Source: Rhizophlyctis rosea (Eukaryota > Chytridiomycota > Chytridiomycetes > Rhizophlyctidales > Rhizophlyctidaceae). Taken from it: a stretch of DNA of 64,000 bases. The stretch spans positions 66,127-130,126 of the forward strand of contig JADGJC010000057.1 of assembly GCA_027596075.1 (NCBI GenBank), written 5' to 3'. Below the pieces are notes generated by a model. That model did not search any database and had not been told where the DNA came from. It saw only the letters and a program-made list of their open reading frames with translations. The position numbers and the translations under genes are program-made. The stretch's first letter is position 1; every line of letters starts with the position of its first letter. This document shows, piece by piece, positions 24,393 through 36,401 of this stretch.

Positions 24393-26207
24393 TCACCGAT
24401 CTCGACTGTAACGATCTCTCCTATCATATCTTCCATCATCTCGTCGGTCATCTCTTCTCCTATCCCGACCATCATACCGTCTGTCATCCCTTCCATCACG
24501 TCTCGACTCCTCTTTCACTCGCTCCTCTCTGTCTCGATGACTACTTGACCTCCCGTCGACGTTCCTATCTCTGCCATCACCACCACGTCTCTCATCATCC
24601 CTAGCTCTCCGTTCATCCCCATGCCTCCTCCGTTCCTCCTTCCCATACCGGTCCCGACCCTTATCCCGCCGATCCTTATCTCGATCCCGCTCCCTCTCCC
24701 TTTCCCTCCCTTTCCCGGTATCATTAGACTTATACCGTTTCACTCGCTGCTTCTCCGCGTCCAAATCGTCCCCATGCTCGAATACCAAATCGTAATCGTC
24801 ATGCTGCTCCGCTTCATCACGATACCGTTTGGTCTTTTGTAAGCCGCGCGACCCACCATATCCTTCACCGTCGGCCAGTTGTCTTCGTTCGCCACCTGAA
24901 CATGCAAGACGGTATGATCAGCACTCCGATTCAATTACGTTCGCACAAATGACGTCCGACGCTTACGCATGAAATCATAGTGCAGTTTGCTAACACTTTG
25001 TGAAAAGTCAACATGGATGCGCCGATCGTCAATCAAGACATTGTCCATTTTGAAGTATGCCTGTCGGAAAGTGGGGTTGTTCAGAATGACATTCTTTCGC
25101 GCATGTGAAGTTTCGTAGCCCACCTCCTCGGCAGATTCTTTCTTCTCAAACTCAATGAAAGCATAACATAGCGAATCATTCGTTTTCTGATCTCGAATAA
25201 TCTCACAACTGTAGAAGATCAAACATTAGCAGTGTCCCTGGAAGTCAGACAACCTTGATCCCCCACACACCTCAAGATCGTACCAAAACGCGAGAATATA
25301 GTCTCCAAATCCTCATCTCGTGTGACGGGATTCAGTTTGCAGACGAAAACAACATTCTCTGGTGGCTTAATTTCCGCAAACGGCAAGTCTCCCATCATCT
25401 CAAGCGTAATTGCTCTGGCGGCGGCTTCTTGTTCGCGCTCCCGCTTTTCTAGTTCCTCTGGAGGCAGATCTGGAACCAACTCCTCATCTTCGCCTATTCT
25501 TACTGTTTTCAGCATTTCCTCAGTTGGAATTGGCGAACGGTCGGGGACCACAAGTCCTTCCGGATCGTCAAATGGATCGTCAAGAATGATGGTATGCTTG
25601 ATTCTGAGGTGGAATGTAAGACAGACTGCGAACAACAGCGGGGTAGAGTTTCAATTTCATTCAGAACACACCTTATATCCCTAAATGGCCTTCCCTCATC
25701 ATCACACAGAGCAGCACTGATTTCATCCAAAACCTCCAATCCTTCCACAACTTTTCCAAATACGGCTTGTTTCCCATCCAAGTAGTCCAAGTGGTTGTCT
25801 GAAAGCGTGATGAAGAATTGGGAGCCTGCTATCGGTAAACCCGCCTCGTTCACGCCTGCAGTGGCGAAAGATACTACTCCTTTGGTTTTGTGCTTTAGTT
25901 TCGGATGCATTTCAGGGGCGAAGTAGCGGCGAGAGGGCCCATGTATGACGCTGCAAAGAGGAAAGTTAATATGGAACAATCAGACCAAGGCGCCAGAGCC
26001 TTACCCCCAAACTGACTCTCCACCCTTTCCCGACGCGGTCGGGTCGCCTGCTTGTGCCATGAAGCCTTTTTGCACATTGTGAAACAGATTGAAATTGTAG
26101 TATTTTATTTTACAAAGCTTCAGGAAGTTTTCTGCAGCTTTCGGTGCTTTCTCGTAGTGCAGATCGATGGTTATATCTCCCAGTGAGGTTTCCAGCAGCA
26201 CCGACAT
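24393..26207 (-). CDS. PPIL4: cyclophilin-type peptidyl-prolyl isomerase with RRM (PPIL4-like)
   Basis: About six exons from ATG 26207. The cyclophilin domain opens with [16 protein letters not shown], then [35 protein letters not shown] and [23 protein letters not shown]. The linker ([20 protein letters not shown]) leads into an [21 protein letters not shown] and [11 protein letters not shown]. The C-terminus is an RD/RS-like tail of ~130 residues with alternating Arg and Asp/Glu, ending in RRDRYSRDR. This matches PPIL4, a nuclear RNA-binding isomerase linked to the spliceosome and JMJD6. The linker-RRM order matches human PPIL4. Its stop faces the GT8 stop at a distance of 269 bp. Confidence 0.93.
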
Positions 26208-26780
26208 GGCTGAAGATTGGTTGGGGATTGCGCAGCAAGCAAAGGGTTTGGGTTGGAACTTGGGTTGCGAACTGAGGGGGAAACTTGAAAGGGAGACATG
26301 TGGCTCGTGGCGCCGTACCAGCCACATATGGCTCCGATCTGATTGTCCAGGGTGGCGATGTGGCTTTGAGGCACAGCGCCGTCCATCTAACCACAATAGG
26401 CAAGTGCTGAAATTTGGGTCGCATTTGGATCTCACTTTATGATGGGCCATTTCGATCTCACACACTTGATCGTCAATCTCACACCCCAAATAGGTTTTCT
26501 TATGAAACAAACCTCGCACTGTCGCCTCTCTCCCCAACTCTTCCCACCCCTACACTTCAGAACTGATACTTACCCGGTGCCACAGTCCGCAGTTTGCCTA
26601 TCGTCTTTTATCCGCCGACGTTCAACAAAATATTAGCATATAATAGGTACATATAGGTTGAACTATTATTGTCTGTGTCCTGTTGCACGTCGCTGTCTGA
26701 TCTAACAGTCTGTTCACAACCACAATTTGTAGATCTGTGGGATCAACCTGCCGAGACACATATAACCAAATTCATCAGCC
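26208..26780. promoter_or_regulatory. divergent promoter, PPIL4 / CGI121
   Basis: A 573-bp interval between two start codons with no supported gene; short open frames on both strands lack family resemblance. Confidence 0.4.
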
Positions 26781-27696
26781 ATGTTCGCCCTTCCAGCTCT
26801 CTTCAACCCGCCTTCAGCAGATTCCCCTGTCCCTAGAGTGCCTCTCTCCTCGGCACCTCCTCCCATACAACTCACACTCTTCCGCAACGTCAAAAATGCG
26901 GCAGAACTTAGAAGAAGGATTATTAGCGGGGACAAGTCTGTACCAGAGTGTGCACTAATCAATGCAGCCACGGTATGTACCTCTCAAAGTTTGCAATTTG
27001 GAGCTGAGCTTTATCCGGCTGACCGCACTCCCTTCTCCAGATATTGGATGTGTTCCAAGTTCAGATGGCTTGTACAAAGGCTCTCCTATTACAACAGCAG
27101 AACGCTATGCGCACACGTTCCCTATACTCCGAAATCCTATTCAACCTTTCCCCGTCATCAAATGTATGCATCTTCCCATGGCATTTTGGCCTTCTAGGCA
27201 GTCCCTCTGATTGCATGCATTTTTCGTTTTTCGTCCCAGCTTTGAATATCATTCATGATTGCTGATATGATTTTACTTATTCTTAGATTAATGATTCTAT
27301 CAAGCAATTCGGCGTATCAGACTCGTGCACATCCCTGCTAGTCGTCATGCTGGGGTCGGAACCATCTATGGAGGTGGGTGGCAGGCGGTTACCGGCCGTC
27401 TGAAAATGCTCGCATGTTGATGGTCGCCCGCGCATCCAGGTCAAATCGCAAATGTCAGCCGTATTGAATGGGGAGCAAGTGGGCCTTGAAGTTTTACCTA
27501 GCCTGTCAGATCTACCATTGATTAGCAAGGTAAAGTGAGATGTGTGGGATGTATGTTTCCTTTGATCGATCTGACGCATGCATTCGAAACCTTGCAGATC
27601 TATAAAGCAGCCAATGGCAATGCTGATGGGTCAATAGATCGGGCACAACTCTTGGCGATAGTGGTGGGGGCAATGGCTTTGAAGGGACATACATAG
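26781..27696 (+). CDS. CGI121: KEOPS complex subunit Cgi121 (TPRKB-like)
   Basis: Five exons from ATG 26781. Order of motifs matches TPRKB/Cgi121: LTLFRNVKNAAELRRRI, VPECALINAAT, then ILDVFQVQMACTKALL, MRTRSLYSEILFNLSPSSN, INDSIKQFGVSDSCTSLLVVM, a strand VGLEVLPSLSDLPLISK and the terminal helix DRAQLLAIVVGAMALKG. Introns fall after T, SSN, ME and SK, all in phase. Cgi121 binds Bud32 and delivers tRNA in the KEOPS complex, which makes the universal t6A modification at position 37 of ANN-decoding tRNAs; it also affects telomere maintenance in yeast. The protein is ~180 residues, the normal size. Confidence 0.9.
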
Positions 27697-28076
27697 TTTT
27701 TCCCCATTCCTGCGAGCTCCCTCATTTAGCGCACTTGCATGGTCACCGATGGGCAATCGTAAGAAATCATCAGGAGGTGTAAAACAACACGTACCTGCAA
27801 CACCTCCCTGACAACACAAACGGCGTATGCCCATCGCAATATTGATGGGCGCCCTCATCGCACTACAGAAGTCGCATATTCGTCATTGGTTTCGTGTTTT
27901 TCGGTCAATGTCCAGACGATCCACAGCAAGGGATGTCTTTCAAAGATGGGTTTGAAGTGTTGCAAACTTTGCATTCAAAACGCAATCGCAGAACTCCTAA
28001 AACTTCTTTTGGATTTGCTACGAAATTCCACGCAGCACACTATGGTACTTGGCTTCAAGAAAACTTCAAAACCTCC
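27697..28076. other. convergent 3' region, CGI121 / TANGO2
   Basis: No supported gene; it contains the 3' ends of both neighbours. Confidence 0.45.
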
Positions 28077-29432
28077 TCACCCATTCTTCAATTTCCATGT
28101 GCTGCGCTTCTCCTCCTGCATAATCACCCCTTTGCCATCCGCCCCAACTTTGCTGGTGTCAACCCAATACCGATTCACCTCCACATAGCGACCCTCCCCC
28201 TCCCTAGGCACAACCATGATTGTATGCGTCCGCGTGCCGTATCGACCAGACGCCGATCGCTCTTTATCAATGCAAATCGGGCAAAGTGCTTGCTCGAGCT
28301 TTTCGGAAAATAGCACTGGGAGTGCTTCATCCGGGTATGTTTGTTTTGTTCTACGGTGGAGCGCACAATGCGGGTTTTTGGTGGTGGCATGAGGCGTTCT
28401 GCATACGGTTTCCCCTCGCTGATGATAAATCCAATCGCTCACCTCAAAACATCCAATAGCCCCTCCACAACATCATCCACCTCCTGATCCCTTTCCAAAA
28501 TCTCCCTCAACCTCCGCTTACCGTCCTCGACCTTCGGCCATCCACTATCATCCCCTGACATAAAAACTCCGTTACTGACGCCGCACACCACTCCATCGGG
28601 ACATCGTACAGGCCCTTCATTCCTGACTTTTCCTCTGTTACCAAGATAGTACGCTCCATGAGATGGGGATCCAACCACTAGGTTGAAGCCGTTGTACAGA
28701 AACTTGTGCTCGGTCAGGTTTTCAAGGTAAGATAGAGGCGATGGGGACGGAGATTGCAGGAGGAAGTTGGAAATGAGAAGGCCGCGGGATAATGCAGTGG
28801 GGTTAATCAGTTCCGGATGTTCACGATGGTTGGTAAGGAAGGCGAATGAGAGGGTTGGGGTATGTGTTCCCATCCATGTGCCATGCTGTTGTCCGCCAGT
28901 GGTATTTGTTGACGATTTCGCGTCTGGGGATGGGGTAACGCGGGCGGAGTTGACGTCCACTAGGAGTTCTGCAAGTTGATCTTTATCCGTACCCAAAAAC
29001 TGATTGCCCCGGCCAGTTGAAACCGCTTCTCTCCTTCTCTCGCCCGCCTCAGTCTTATGCTGACAAGGCGGTACACCCTCCACAACCGCTACCACCGCAG
29101 CAGGCAACGGCGTGACCTCCGACACTGTCTCCACCTCAAACCGCGCACCGCTCTCGTGTAAAGAACGTCCAACCTCCTTCATACTGGTATGACCCGGTGA
29201 AGCGTCAGGCACCGTTTGACAAGTTACATGTCCGAGGTCGCGGCCTGCAAGGACCTCCGGATGGTCGGGCCAGTATTCGGCAGAGACGGTTGGACGATCT
29301 ATGAACTCATCCCGGTTGGCAGCTATCACTCTAAGTGAGGTCGTCAGCCATGTGCGAAACGGGTGATGGGCTCAAGGTAGAAACCAACATTTTGTATTTT
29401 GGATGGTTGGTGATCCAGAAAATAACACACAT
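28077..29432 (-). CDS. TANGO2: TANGO2 family (NRDE) protein
   Basis: Three exons. Exon 1 (from ATG 29432) codes MCVIFWITNHPKYK; exon 2 begins IVIAANRDEFIDRPT, containing the family-defining NRDE motif, then EYWPDHPEVLAGRDL. The large exon holds GTWMG, LSFAFLTNHRE, SRGLLISNFL and GFNLVVGS, later GVVCGVSNGVF. The last exon ends ICIDKERSASGRYGTRTHTIMVV, the conserved C-terminal (S)-x-x-YGTRT motif. An insertion of ~90 residues between LAGRDL and GTWMG contains Pro/Val-rich and Ser/Thr-rich sequence not usual in the family. TANGO2 acts in Golgi organisation and haem/lipid handling in animals; the biochemical role is unsettled. Splicing from the end of exon 2 (GAG|GTGAGC) to an acceptor near 28360 is needed to reach the C-terminal motif. 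Confidence 0.88.
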
Positions 29433-30078
29433 TGGTTGCAACGGGTTTGGTTTGTTCGGGTAGATCTGTTATGAGGTTGGAAGCAAATTGGAGGAGTATC
29501 GCGTGAGAATTGGAGTTGGAGGATAATCAGACTCTGAATTGCATTGAGAAAACTAGGTGAAACTGCAGGTAAAACTGTCTCGAGTGCGTGCGTGGCACCA
29601 GCATGTGATTTTGAAGACGGCGTGAGCCTGGACCTGGGGAAGGTGACGTCATGCCCAAGCCACACCTGCCAACCAGTTGAATGTGGCTAGGGAGCTATAG
29701 TTTGATACCGTTTCCTATTGTCATCGAACATATGATACACGACATTCAAGTCAATGCTGCTAAGATCCCACATATGTCTTATGATGGTTGTCATCCTAAA
29801 TAACAAAATTGCTCTTAGCCGGTGGAGTTGCATAAGTGCTCAGTTCAAACCTAGATCATATTTGGTGTCTGCTCAGCTGCCTCCAACATCGAGGGGGTAT
29901 TGTCCAGAAAAGTCCCTTGGATTCCGAAGGTTTTTCAGCGAATGGGCACCCACAAATTGTGACATACCAACAATAAGTGCAAGCAAATTGTAATTCATCA
30001 TCAAATATATCCACAAAAGGCAATTTTACAAACAGCAGAGGGGGCCTATATGTAAGTCAATTCATTGTGAAGATTAGC
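29433..30078. promoter_or_regulatory. TANGO2 upstream region with CRE-like octamer
   Basis: No gene is seen in this 646-bp stretch. A palindromic TGACGTCA lies at 29644-29651, about 210 bp upstream of the TANGO2 start. The distal part is the 3' end of RBM39. Confidence 0.4.
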
Positions 30079-32238
30079 TCAAACGAATGACGCATCTGGA
30101 TGACGTGAATTGTAGATCGCGTCAACGACAAACGCAGCTTGGAGCTGATAATGCAATGTTGTTAGCCGCTATTGATTGAAGCGTCCTGTAATACAATCAC
30201 TTGCCTGCTTCCCGCCGAAAAACCGACCGTTGAGACCCTCCACTGCCTTCGTAGCTTGGGGAATGTCGTTGTACTTCATGTACACATGGCCCTGAAGATT
30301 CGATGAACTGGCTGTTTCACTGTGAACGGCTGACCAGAATAAACTTACCGCCGAATCCTTTTCAACCTTTATGTGCACAATCGTGCCATACTTGGATTGG
30401 CATTCCTGCTTGACATCTTCTTCGAGTTCTTTGTCCCAGTTTGGTTCAGTTTCCCTGCAAAGATCGGTCAGCCAGATGCCTGCCACTGTGAAGAGATGCA
30501 AGGACATACTCTGCTGGGTCAAACATGTTCTTCACCAGGACGCAACGGGTGGGCATGACCACGGGCGTAGCTTGCTTTCTGAGAATTTGAAGAGGTTAGC
30601 GTGATATAAGCCGGGTACGTGCGAATGTACAATACTCACTGTCCGACCCCGGGCATATCGTCACGGGCGAGTTTTGCCATAAGTTCCGCTCTCGATGCTG
30701 AATTCAAGGCAAAGCCAACCGCCTCGTTCTCGTCCAAGCTGTATCCTGTTAGCCCTCCTGCCGCCGTCACCGCTGTCTTGTCTGTGATATGACCAACCCT
30801 GATCTGTAAAGACAAATGCATCAACAAAGCTCTCATGAAGGGGCACAATCTTTACTTACATGACGGCCCATGATCTCAAAACCATTCATCTTATCCAATG
30901 CAGTTTTGGCGTCTTCGGCGTTTTCATATCTGGGGGAATGATGAAAACGAGTAAGCAATCTGACACTCAGCGCGATAACAAGCTCGCGATACATACTGCA
31001 CAAAAGCGAATCCCTTTGATTTGCCTGTGTCTGGATCCTTGTGCAAGTTGACAAATTCGATCGGCCCGAATGGCTCGAAAACCGCTTTGAGATCTTCCTC
31101 TGTAATGTTGAAGTGCAAGGATCCAACATACAGGCGATTGTACGACATTTCTTGAGTTTTCATCCGCCTAATACAAGACGTGAGCATGACGGAAGAATTG
31201 AAGGTAACAAATGAATACATACTGCGCTTCAGCAGCTTCAGCTGCCAACCGGTTTTTCTCGGATTCTGTGAGCTGCACGTCGATAGGGATACCGAGGAGT
31301 TTTGTACCGGACATGGCAAGTGCTTTCTTAACCGACTCTTCCTCGTAAAATTCAACATACCCAACACTGCCAGAGAAGTCAGAGGGGCGCTTTCATTAAT
31401 ACAAAATCAGCAGATAGCTCACCCTTTTGATCGCCGGGAATTTCTGTCCGTGATGATTTTCGCTTCCCTCACTTTCCCTGCTGCGGCGAAGAAATCCTCA
31501 AGGTCCTCTGTTGAACAGCGTGCAGCCAATTGCGCGACGAAGACAGTGCGCTTGTCCCGCTCCCAATCGCTCAAAATCGGAGACGCTGCCCTGTGGCTAT
31601 TGGGATGGGTACTGAGTGTGGTTACCGCAAGCAAGGAGCACTATATTGTCTTACCTTCCCTCCCTCCTCGATGAACGCCTCCTCGACTTGTCATCCCGAT
31701 CACGCGAGTGGTCTCTCGAGCCACGTCTGTCTCTGGACCTTCGCCTCTCGCGAGAATCCCGGCGCCTGTCGCGGGAACGGTCGATGTCCTCATGTAGGCT
31801 GCGGCGGTGACGAGATCCAGACCTTGAGCGATGTCTCTCACGACGAGATGTCCGTGGTGACCGGCTGCGCGAGCGTGTCCTGTCTCTGCGACGCTTACTT
31901 TTGCGTTCAACAGATTCCGAAGACCGGTGTTTCTCACGTCTTTCCCTATCTTTCTCACGCTCTCGATCCTGCACCCCCAAAGTGAGCGAAAGCACATTTT
32001 GACGTACAGCCTTCAAAAGAGCATACCTTCTCACGGCGACTTTCTTTGTCATGTTCCTTTCCATTTTCTCGACGGGATGACCGCTCTTTCTCGACTGGGG
32101 ATTTTTGCTCCGGTGCGCTACTTGTTTCCTGTAATTCTGTTAGCTCATTCGGGCACAAAAGCCACTGAACGTGGTACGTACCGGCTGGGGTGGAGCGTAT
32201 GGTGCTTCAAGCAGCTGATCAATATCCATGTCGGCCAT
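30079..32238 (-). CDS. RBM39: RNA-binding protein 39 homologue (SR-like, three RRMs)
   Basis: Around eleven exons from ATG 32238. N-terminus [14 protein letters not shown], then an Arg/Ser/Glu/Asp-rich RS domain ([28 protein letters not shown]). RRM1: [13 protein letters not shown] with [13 protein letters not shown]2: [17 protein letters not shown] with KGFAFVQY. A linker follows ([20 protein letters not shown]). The third domain is a [26 protein letters not shown] and the Arg-x-Phe type loop [12 protein letters not shown], ending [16 protein letters not shown]39/CAPER binds U2AF65-like ligand motifs and works in 3' splice-site recognition and transcription co-activation. Domain order and spacing are standard. 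Nuclear. Confidence 0.93.
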
Positions 32239-32605
32239 TGCGTAGTTGTAATACGGCGGTCTCTGTATTGACGTTGCAAGATACTGTTAACAACCACCAA
32301 GACCAGTTGCAGAAAGGGTGCAGACAAAGCGCAGCCAGCAACCTGAAGGAAGCGGATGGACATTGTGTGGCACCCGAGAGTGGCTGGCTTGACGTGCTCA
32401 GCCACCTCAGCCCGCAGCAGCTCCAAACTTGCTCCCAATTTCCCCATTCAAACTTCAGTTCAAACTTTCCTCAGATATTTGAAGCTGGGCACTTCTATCC
32501 CTCCAATTCAAGGCCATCGGTGCTTATTCGCAACCCCAGTATCTGCACCTCGGACTGGTCACAACATCTTGAATTGCAGTGAACTAAGGTAGTGCGGCCG
32601 CAAAA
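32239..32605. promoter_or_regulatory. divergent promoter, RBM39 / RPB5
   Basis: 367 bp between two divergent start codons; no gene seen. Confidence 0.45.
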
Positions 32606-33609
32606 ATGTCCGACTCAGAAAGGGAGCGCGAAATTGCGCGCATGTGGAGAATATACCGAACGGCCCACCAAATGGTCAGCGACAGGGTATGTGAAAGCTC
32701 CTCTCTTGAGAACATAGACAACCTCTGATCACCTGACAGGGCTACACAGTGTTGGATGAGGAGCTGGACATGACGTTGGAAGACTTCAAAGCCTCAAAAT
32801 GCCCAAACGGCTCCGTTTCGTAAGTTTCAATGTCCTGCTCCAAATTGGTGAAAGAATGCTGAACCAACTCGGCTACCAGGAGGTCGAATCTGAGGTTTCT
32901 GGTGGAGAAGGAACTTCATCAGGGACCAAAGGAGAAGGAGACTCTCTTTGTGACGTTCTTGGTGGATGAGTCTGTCGGAATCAAACCAATCAAAACGTAA
33001 GGATTCAGCCAAGCAATGCCACATGCAACGCACTAAATTCATTTGCGGGTAGTGTCATTGGAGAAATGCAAGACGTTGGTGCTGACAGATGCATCATTGT
33101 TTACCCCAAAACTCTCACATCCCAAGCCAACAAGGTATCGTTGCTGTTTGCTCCTTGCTGGATCAACCTGGAATCTGACATTCGATAAGATCATTCAAGA
33201 GGGTTCATCGAGATATGCAATTGAGTTGTTCGCGGAGGCTGAGCTACTGGTGAACATCACGCATCATGTCTTGGTGCCTAAGCATGAGGTGATGACGGAG
33301 GTGGAAAAGAAGACGTTGTTGGAACGATAGTAGGTGTCGCGTATAATTCTCAAATAGGGGGAACGGTTCTGACGTTCGAGAACATCAGCCGCTTGAAGCA
33401 AACGCAACTTCCCCGCATTCGACAAGACGACCCGGTCGCCAAGTATTATGGCATGAAGCGCGGTCAAGTCGTTCGCATCATTCGTAAGAGTGAAACTGCT
33501 GGGCAGTAAGTACTCCATTCACCGCGCCTTATGTTTCCGAATACTCTGGCTCACCACCTGATCATTCCTTCTGCGGCGTAGGTATGTCACATACCGATTC
33601 TGCCAGTAA
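32606..33609 (+). CDS. RPB5: RNA polymerases I, II and III subunit RPABC1 (Rpb5)
   Basis: Six exons from ATG 32606. The eukaryote-specific N-terminal jaw domain begins [19 protein letters not shown], then [14 protein letters not shown] and [24 protein letters not shown]. The C-terminal assembly domain, shared with archaeal RpoH, has [28 protein letters not shown]-type sequence (here [11 protein letters not shown]), [19 protein letters not shown] and [14 protein letters not shown] at the stop. Full length ~210 residues is normal. The last exon is tiny (about eight codons after the AG near 33582). A core subunit of all three nuclear polymerases; highly conserved and intact. Confidence 0.95.
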
Positions 33610-33949
33610 ATTGTTACATAATTTGATTCCTGAGTTTCGTCGCAATGTACAAAGTTTAACATTATGTGATTGAATATACAAATGTCTTGCTTGCCTATCT
33701 TTGTATTCTTGTGCAGTGTACATCAACAGCGTTTATAAAGAGAGCTTGCAGTCCCTGCAGTCATGCTCAAGTCTACAGAGGACATCATACATCACTGCTT
33801 TTACGATATTCGACAATGATTCACCAGCCACATCAAGCGCGTTATTTTTTGGCCCGCTCCTCAACTGTCGGGTCTCCAAACCGATCTTCGTCCCTTCTTC
33901 ATCTTTTGTCATTTCCACCTACATATATTCACCCAGAATCAACTTTGTC
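33610..33949. other. intergenic region, RPB5 / TACO1
   Basis: AT-rich; no gene is seen. It contains the RPB5 3' end and the promoter of the downstream co-directional gene. Confidence 0.45.
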
Positions 33950-35039
33950 ATGTTGTTGAAACGATCTATTCAGAGAGCGCCAACCACACTGTCCACATGC
34001 ATAGCAAATCATTCACGTCCTTTGCCGCCAACTCTTCACCGCCAAGTGCGGTATGCCGGTCATAACAAGTGGAGGTTAGTATGCTACCAGCCAGCACGCC
34101 TTGCAACACCACCTTCACTCTGCCCTGCCTATGTCTCACAACCAATACTATGAGCACAGTCAAATCAAACGAGACAAGGTGTGTGCGGGAGACCTTTCCC
34201 GCCGCAAGACTCGCACCTCGTCTGACCCTATCCGCTTCTCATCTTGCAGGGCGCAAATGACCTAAAACGAGCAGATAAGACCTCTAAAATCACCCGTCAA
34301 ATCCAGTCCGCCGTACGTGCTATGAATGGGGAAACTGATCCTTCGCATAACATATATCTTGCCGTAAGTGCCCGTGCCTGAGCATCGCGCTCTTCGTCAT
34401 TTTTGACCCTCACATACCAACTCCTTGGGCACCACGAAAAAACAGGCAGCTCTCGCTCTCGCAAAAGCCAACCAAGTACCGAAAGCAAACATCGAAACTG
34501 CCTTGAAAAAAGGAGCCGGCCTTTTGTCATCCCAATCGGAGGAACCTGCCCAAGAAGTCATCTACGAAGCTCTAGCACCAGGAGGAGTCGCATTGATGAT
34601 CGAGGCACTGACAAACAATCGCAATCGGACCTTTCCCGAAGTACGAACTGTGATGAACAAGCGTGGCGGAAGTCTTACGCCAGTGCAGTACCTGTTTCAG
34701 AAGCGCGGCCGGATAGTAGCCGGGTTCGGGCCATGTGGACATAACAATTTGGAGCAGCTGGAGGAGGATGCGGTGGTGGAGAGTGGGTTCGTGGAGGACA
34801 TTGGGGTTGCAAACACGGATGCTGGGACATTGGAGTTGTTTTGCGCAGTTGGGGATGTGCTGCCACTGCGAAAAGATTTGGAAAGCAGAGGGTATGATGT
34901 GAAGGAGTTGGAAATCGCATGGGTTGCGAAAGAGAAGGTCGATCTGTCGGAAGAGGGGCAAGAAAAGTTGGAGGATGTACTAAACGCGCTTGAGGACTTG
35001 GAGGATGTGGTAAAAATCCACCATAATGCCAATAGATAA
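33950..35039 (+). CDS. TACO1: mitochondrial YebC/TACO1 family translational activator
   Basis: Four to five exons from ATG 33950. A targeting peptide (MLLKRSIQRAPTTLST..., Arg/Thr/Ser-rich, no acids) precedes the YebC signature AGHNKWSQIKRDKGAND, which is assembled over two introns. Then DKTSKITRQIQSAVRAM, LAKANQVPKANIETALKK, IYEALAPGGVALMIEALT, NRNRTFPEVRTVMNKRGGS and the FQKRGRI strand; an acidic C-terminal domain ends DLEDVVKIHHNAN. The family binds ribosomes or mRNA to promote mitochondrial translation (COX1 in mammals; recently tied to resolving stalls at polyproline). Normal length, no missing motif. Confidence 0.92.
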
Positions 35040-35149
35040 TATCAACGCCCTCCATTCGGAATTTTGCATGATCGAGAAGCTGATGCGGCAAATACTAACT
35101 TGCCTAATTTTCATTATTGATGATGCACAGATACACCTTGGGCGCTTGC

Positions 35150-36401
35150 CTACACTAGGACGGTGCCGAATATCCTATCCCAAAACTTCGACGTGATACC
35201 ATATCCCAAAGTCGCGTCTTTGTAGTGATGATCCAAATGGTAAGTCTTCATCTCCTTCAGGTGCGAACCATAAGGCTTTCCGTGATGAAGGTAATCTAGA
35301 GAATATGATAAGGGGATGAATGAGCGATATTCCCAGAAATTGATGTGAACCAACAAAAGATAACATACAATGTGTTAGATCATATGCCACGTAGCCCAGG
35401 ATTGTCCCCGCAGCCAATGGAGCGCAATAACCAAATGAGGGCAGGAAGGCAGCGTAAGAGGAGTAGATGGGAATAGCAAGAGCTATTGCAAGGGCGGGTG
35501 GCATCACGAGACGCATCCTGAAAAATAGCAGCGATCAGCACCATAGCGTATCTGGACACAGCGGCACGTTACTTACTTGTCCATTGGAATGTAATGATGA
35601 ATTCCGTGCAGGAGGAAGTGGAGGGTGATGGCATAGCGATTGTCGGGTAGGAGTTCATCCACATGGAAAAGGAACCGGTGCAGCGAGTACTCCAACAGAC
35701 TCCAGTTCACGACCCCAAGTGAGAAGAGCCCCAACGCCGTGACCGGATCATTCAATTGGAATGCTTTGACAGTGAAGGCAGCGATGATTGGAACCCAGAC
35801 GATGGGGATGACGTACCAAGGTGTTTTGGTGAACACCTCCATGAACCCGCCGAAAATGGGTGCGGACTCTTTGCTGTGGCGCGGGATGTGAACTTGTTTG
35901 AGGTAGTGGGCTTTGGAGTAATTTGCTTTCCAGACTTGCGGCAGCATGGGTCGTTTGAGGTCGATGAAGGCTTCCTTTTTGCCGAGCAGGGACGTATAGG
36001 TGGAGGGAGTTGCGGCTGTTGTTCTTTTGGTCAAACCTCCTCCCGAGGCGGCGATAGCGGCGGCTTTGGCCTCTGTCGATACGAGGTCACCAACGTAGTA
36101 TTGTTCGAGCAGTTCATATGCGACCTCTGAGTGTAGGTGTTCAAGTTCGTCCTTCATGACCGTAGTGACGTCCTGGCCGGCGTGTTGCAAGAGATATTCT
36201 TCCCCTCCTGGATGGTCAAACATGAACTCTGATACATCGTACACTGAAAAGAATTGCATATTAAACCGAGAATGACCACTAGATCACAACCACCATACTA
36301 CCTTTGCCCGCAACTGATATCCACAGAGACTTCGCAGTGTTATGAAGTGCCACTTCCTCTGCTGTATACACAGTGGCTGCCGGTACCCCATTGCCCAACA
36401 T
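35150..36401 (-). CDS. SCS7: fatty acid 2-hydroxylase (Scs7/FA2H type)
   Basis: Four exons from ATG 36401. Exon 1 codes MLGNGVPAATVYTAEEVALHN and joins to VYDVSEFMFDHPGGEEYL, the haem-binding HPGG of a cytochrome b5 domain. The hydroxylase domain has several membrane helices (VIPIVWVPIIAAFTV, ALGLFSLGVV, ALAIALAIPIYSSYAAF) and the His clusters HRFLFH, HFLLHGIHHY, THYYLHHG and YHLDHHY that bind the di-metal centre. It adds the 2-hydroxyl group to the very-long-chain acyl chain of ceramides in the ER. C-terminal end DRIFGTVLV. The THYYLHH motif only appears after removing the intron that begins GTATGTTATC. The reading frame stays open far upstream of the chosen ATG (see findings). The stop lies 110 bp from that of TACO1. 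Confidence 0.93.
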
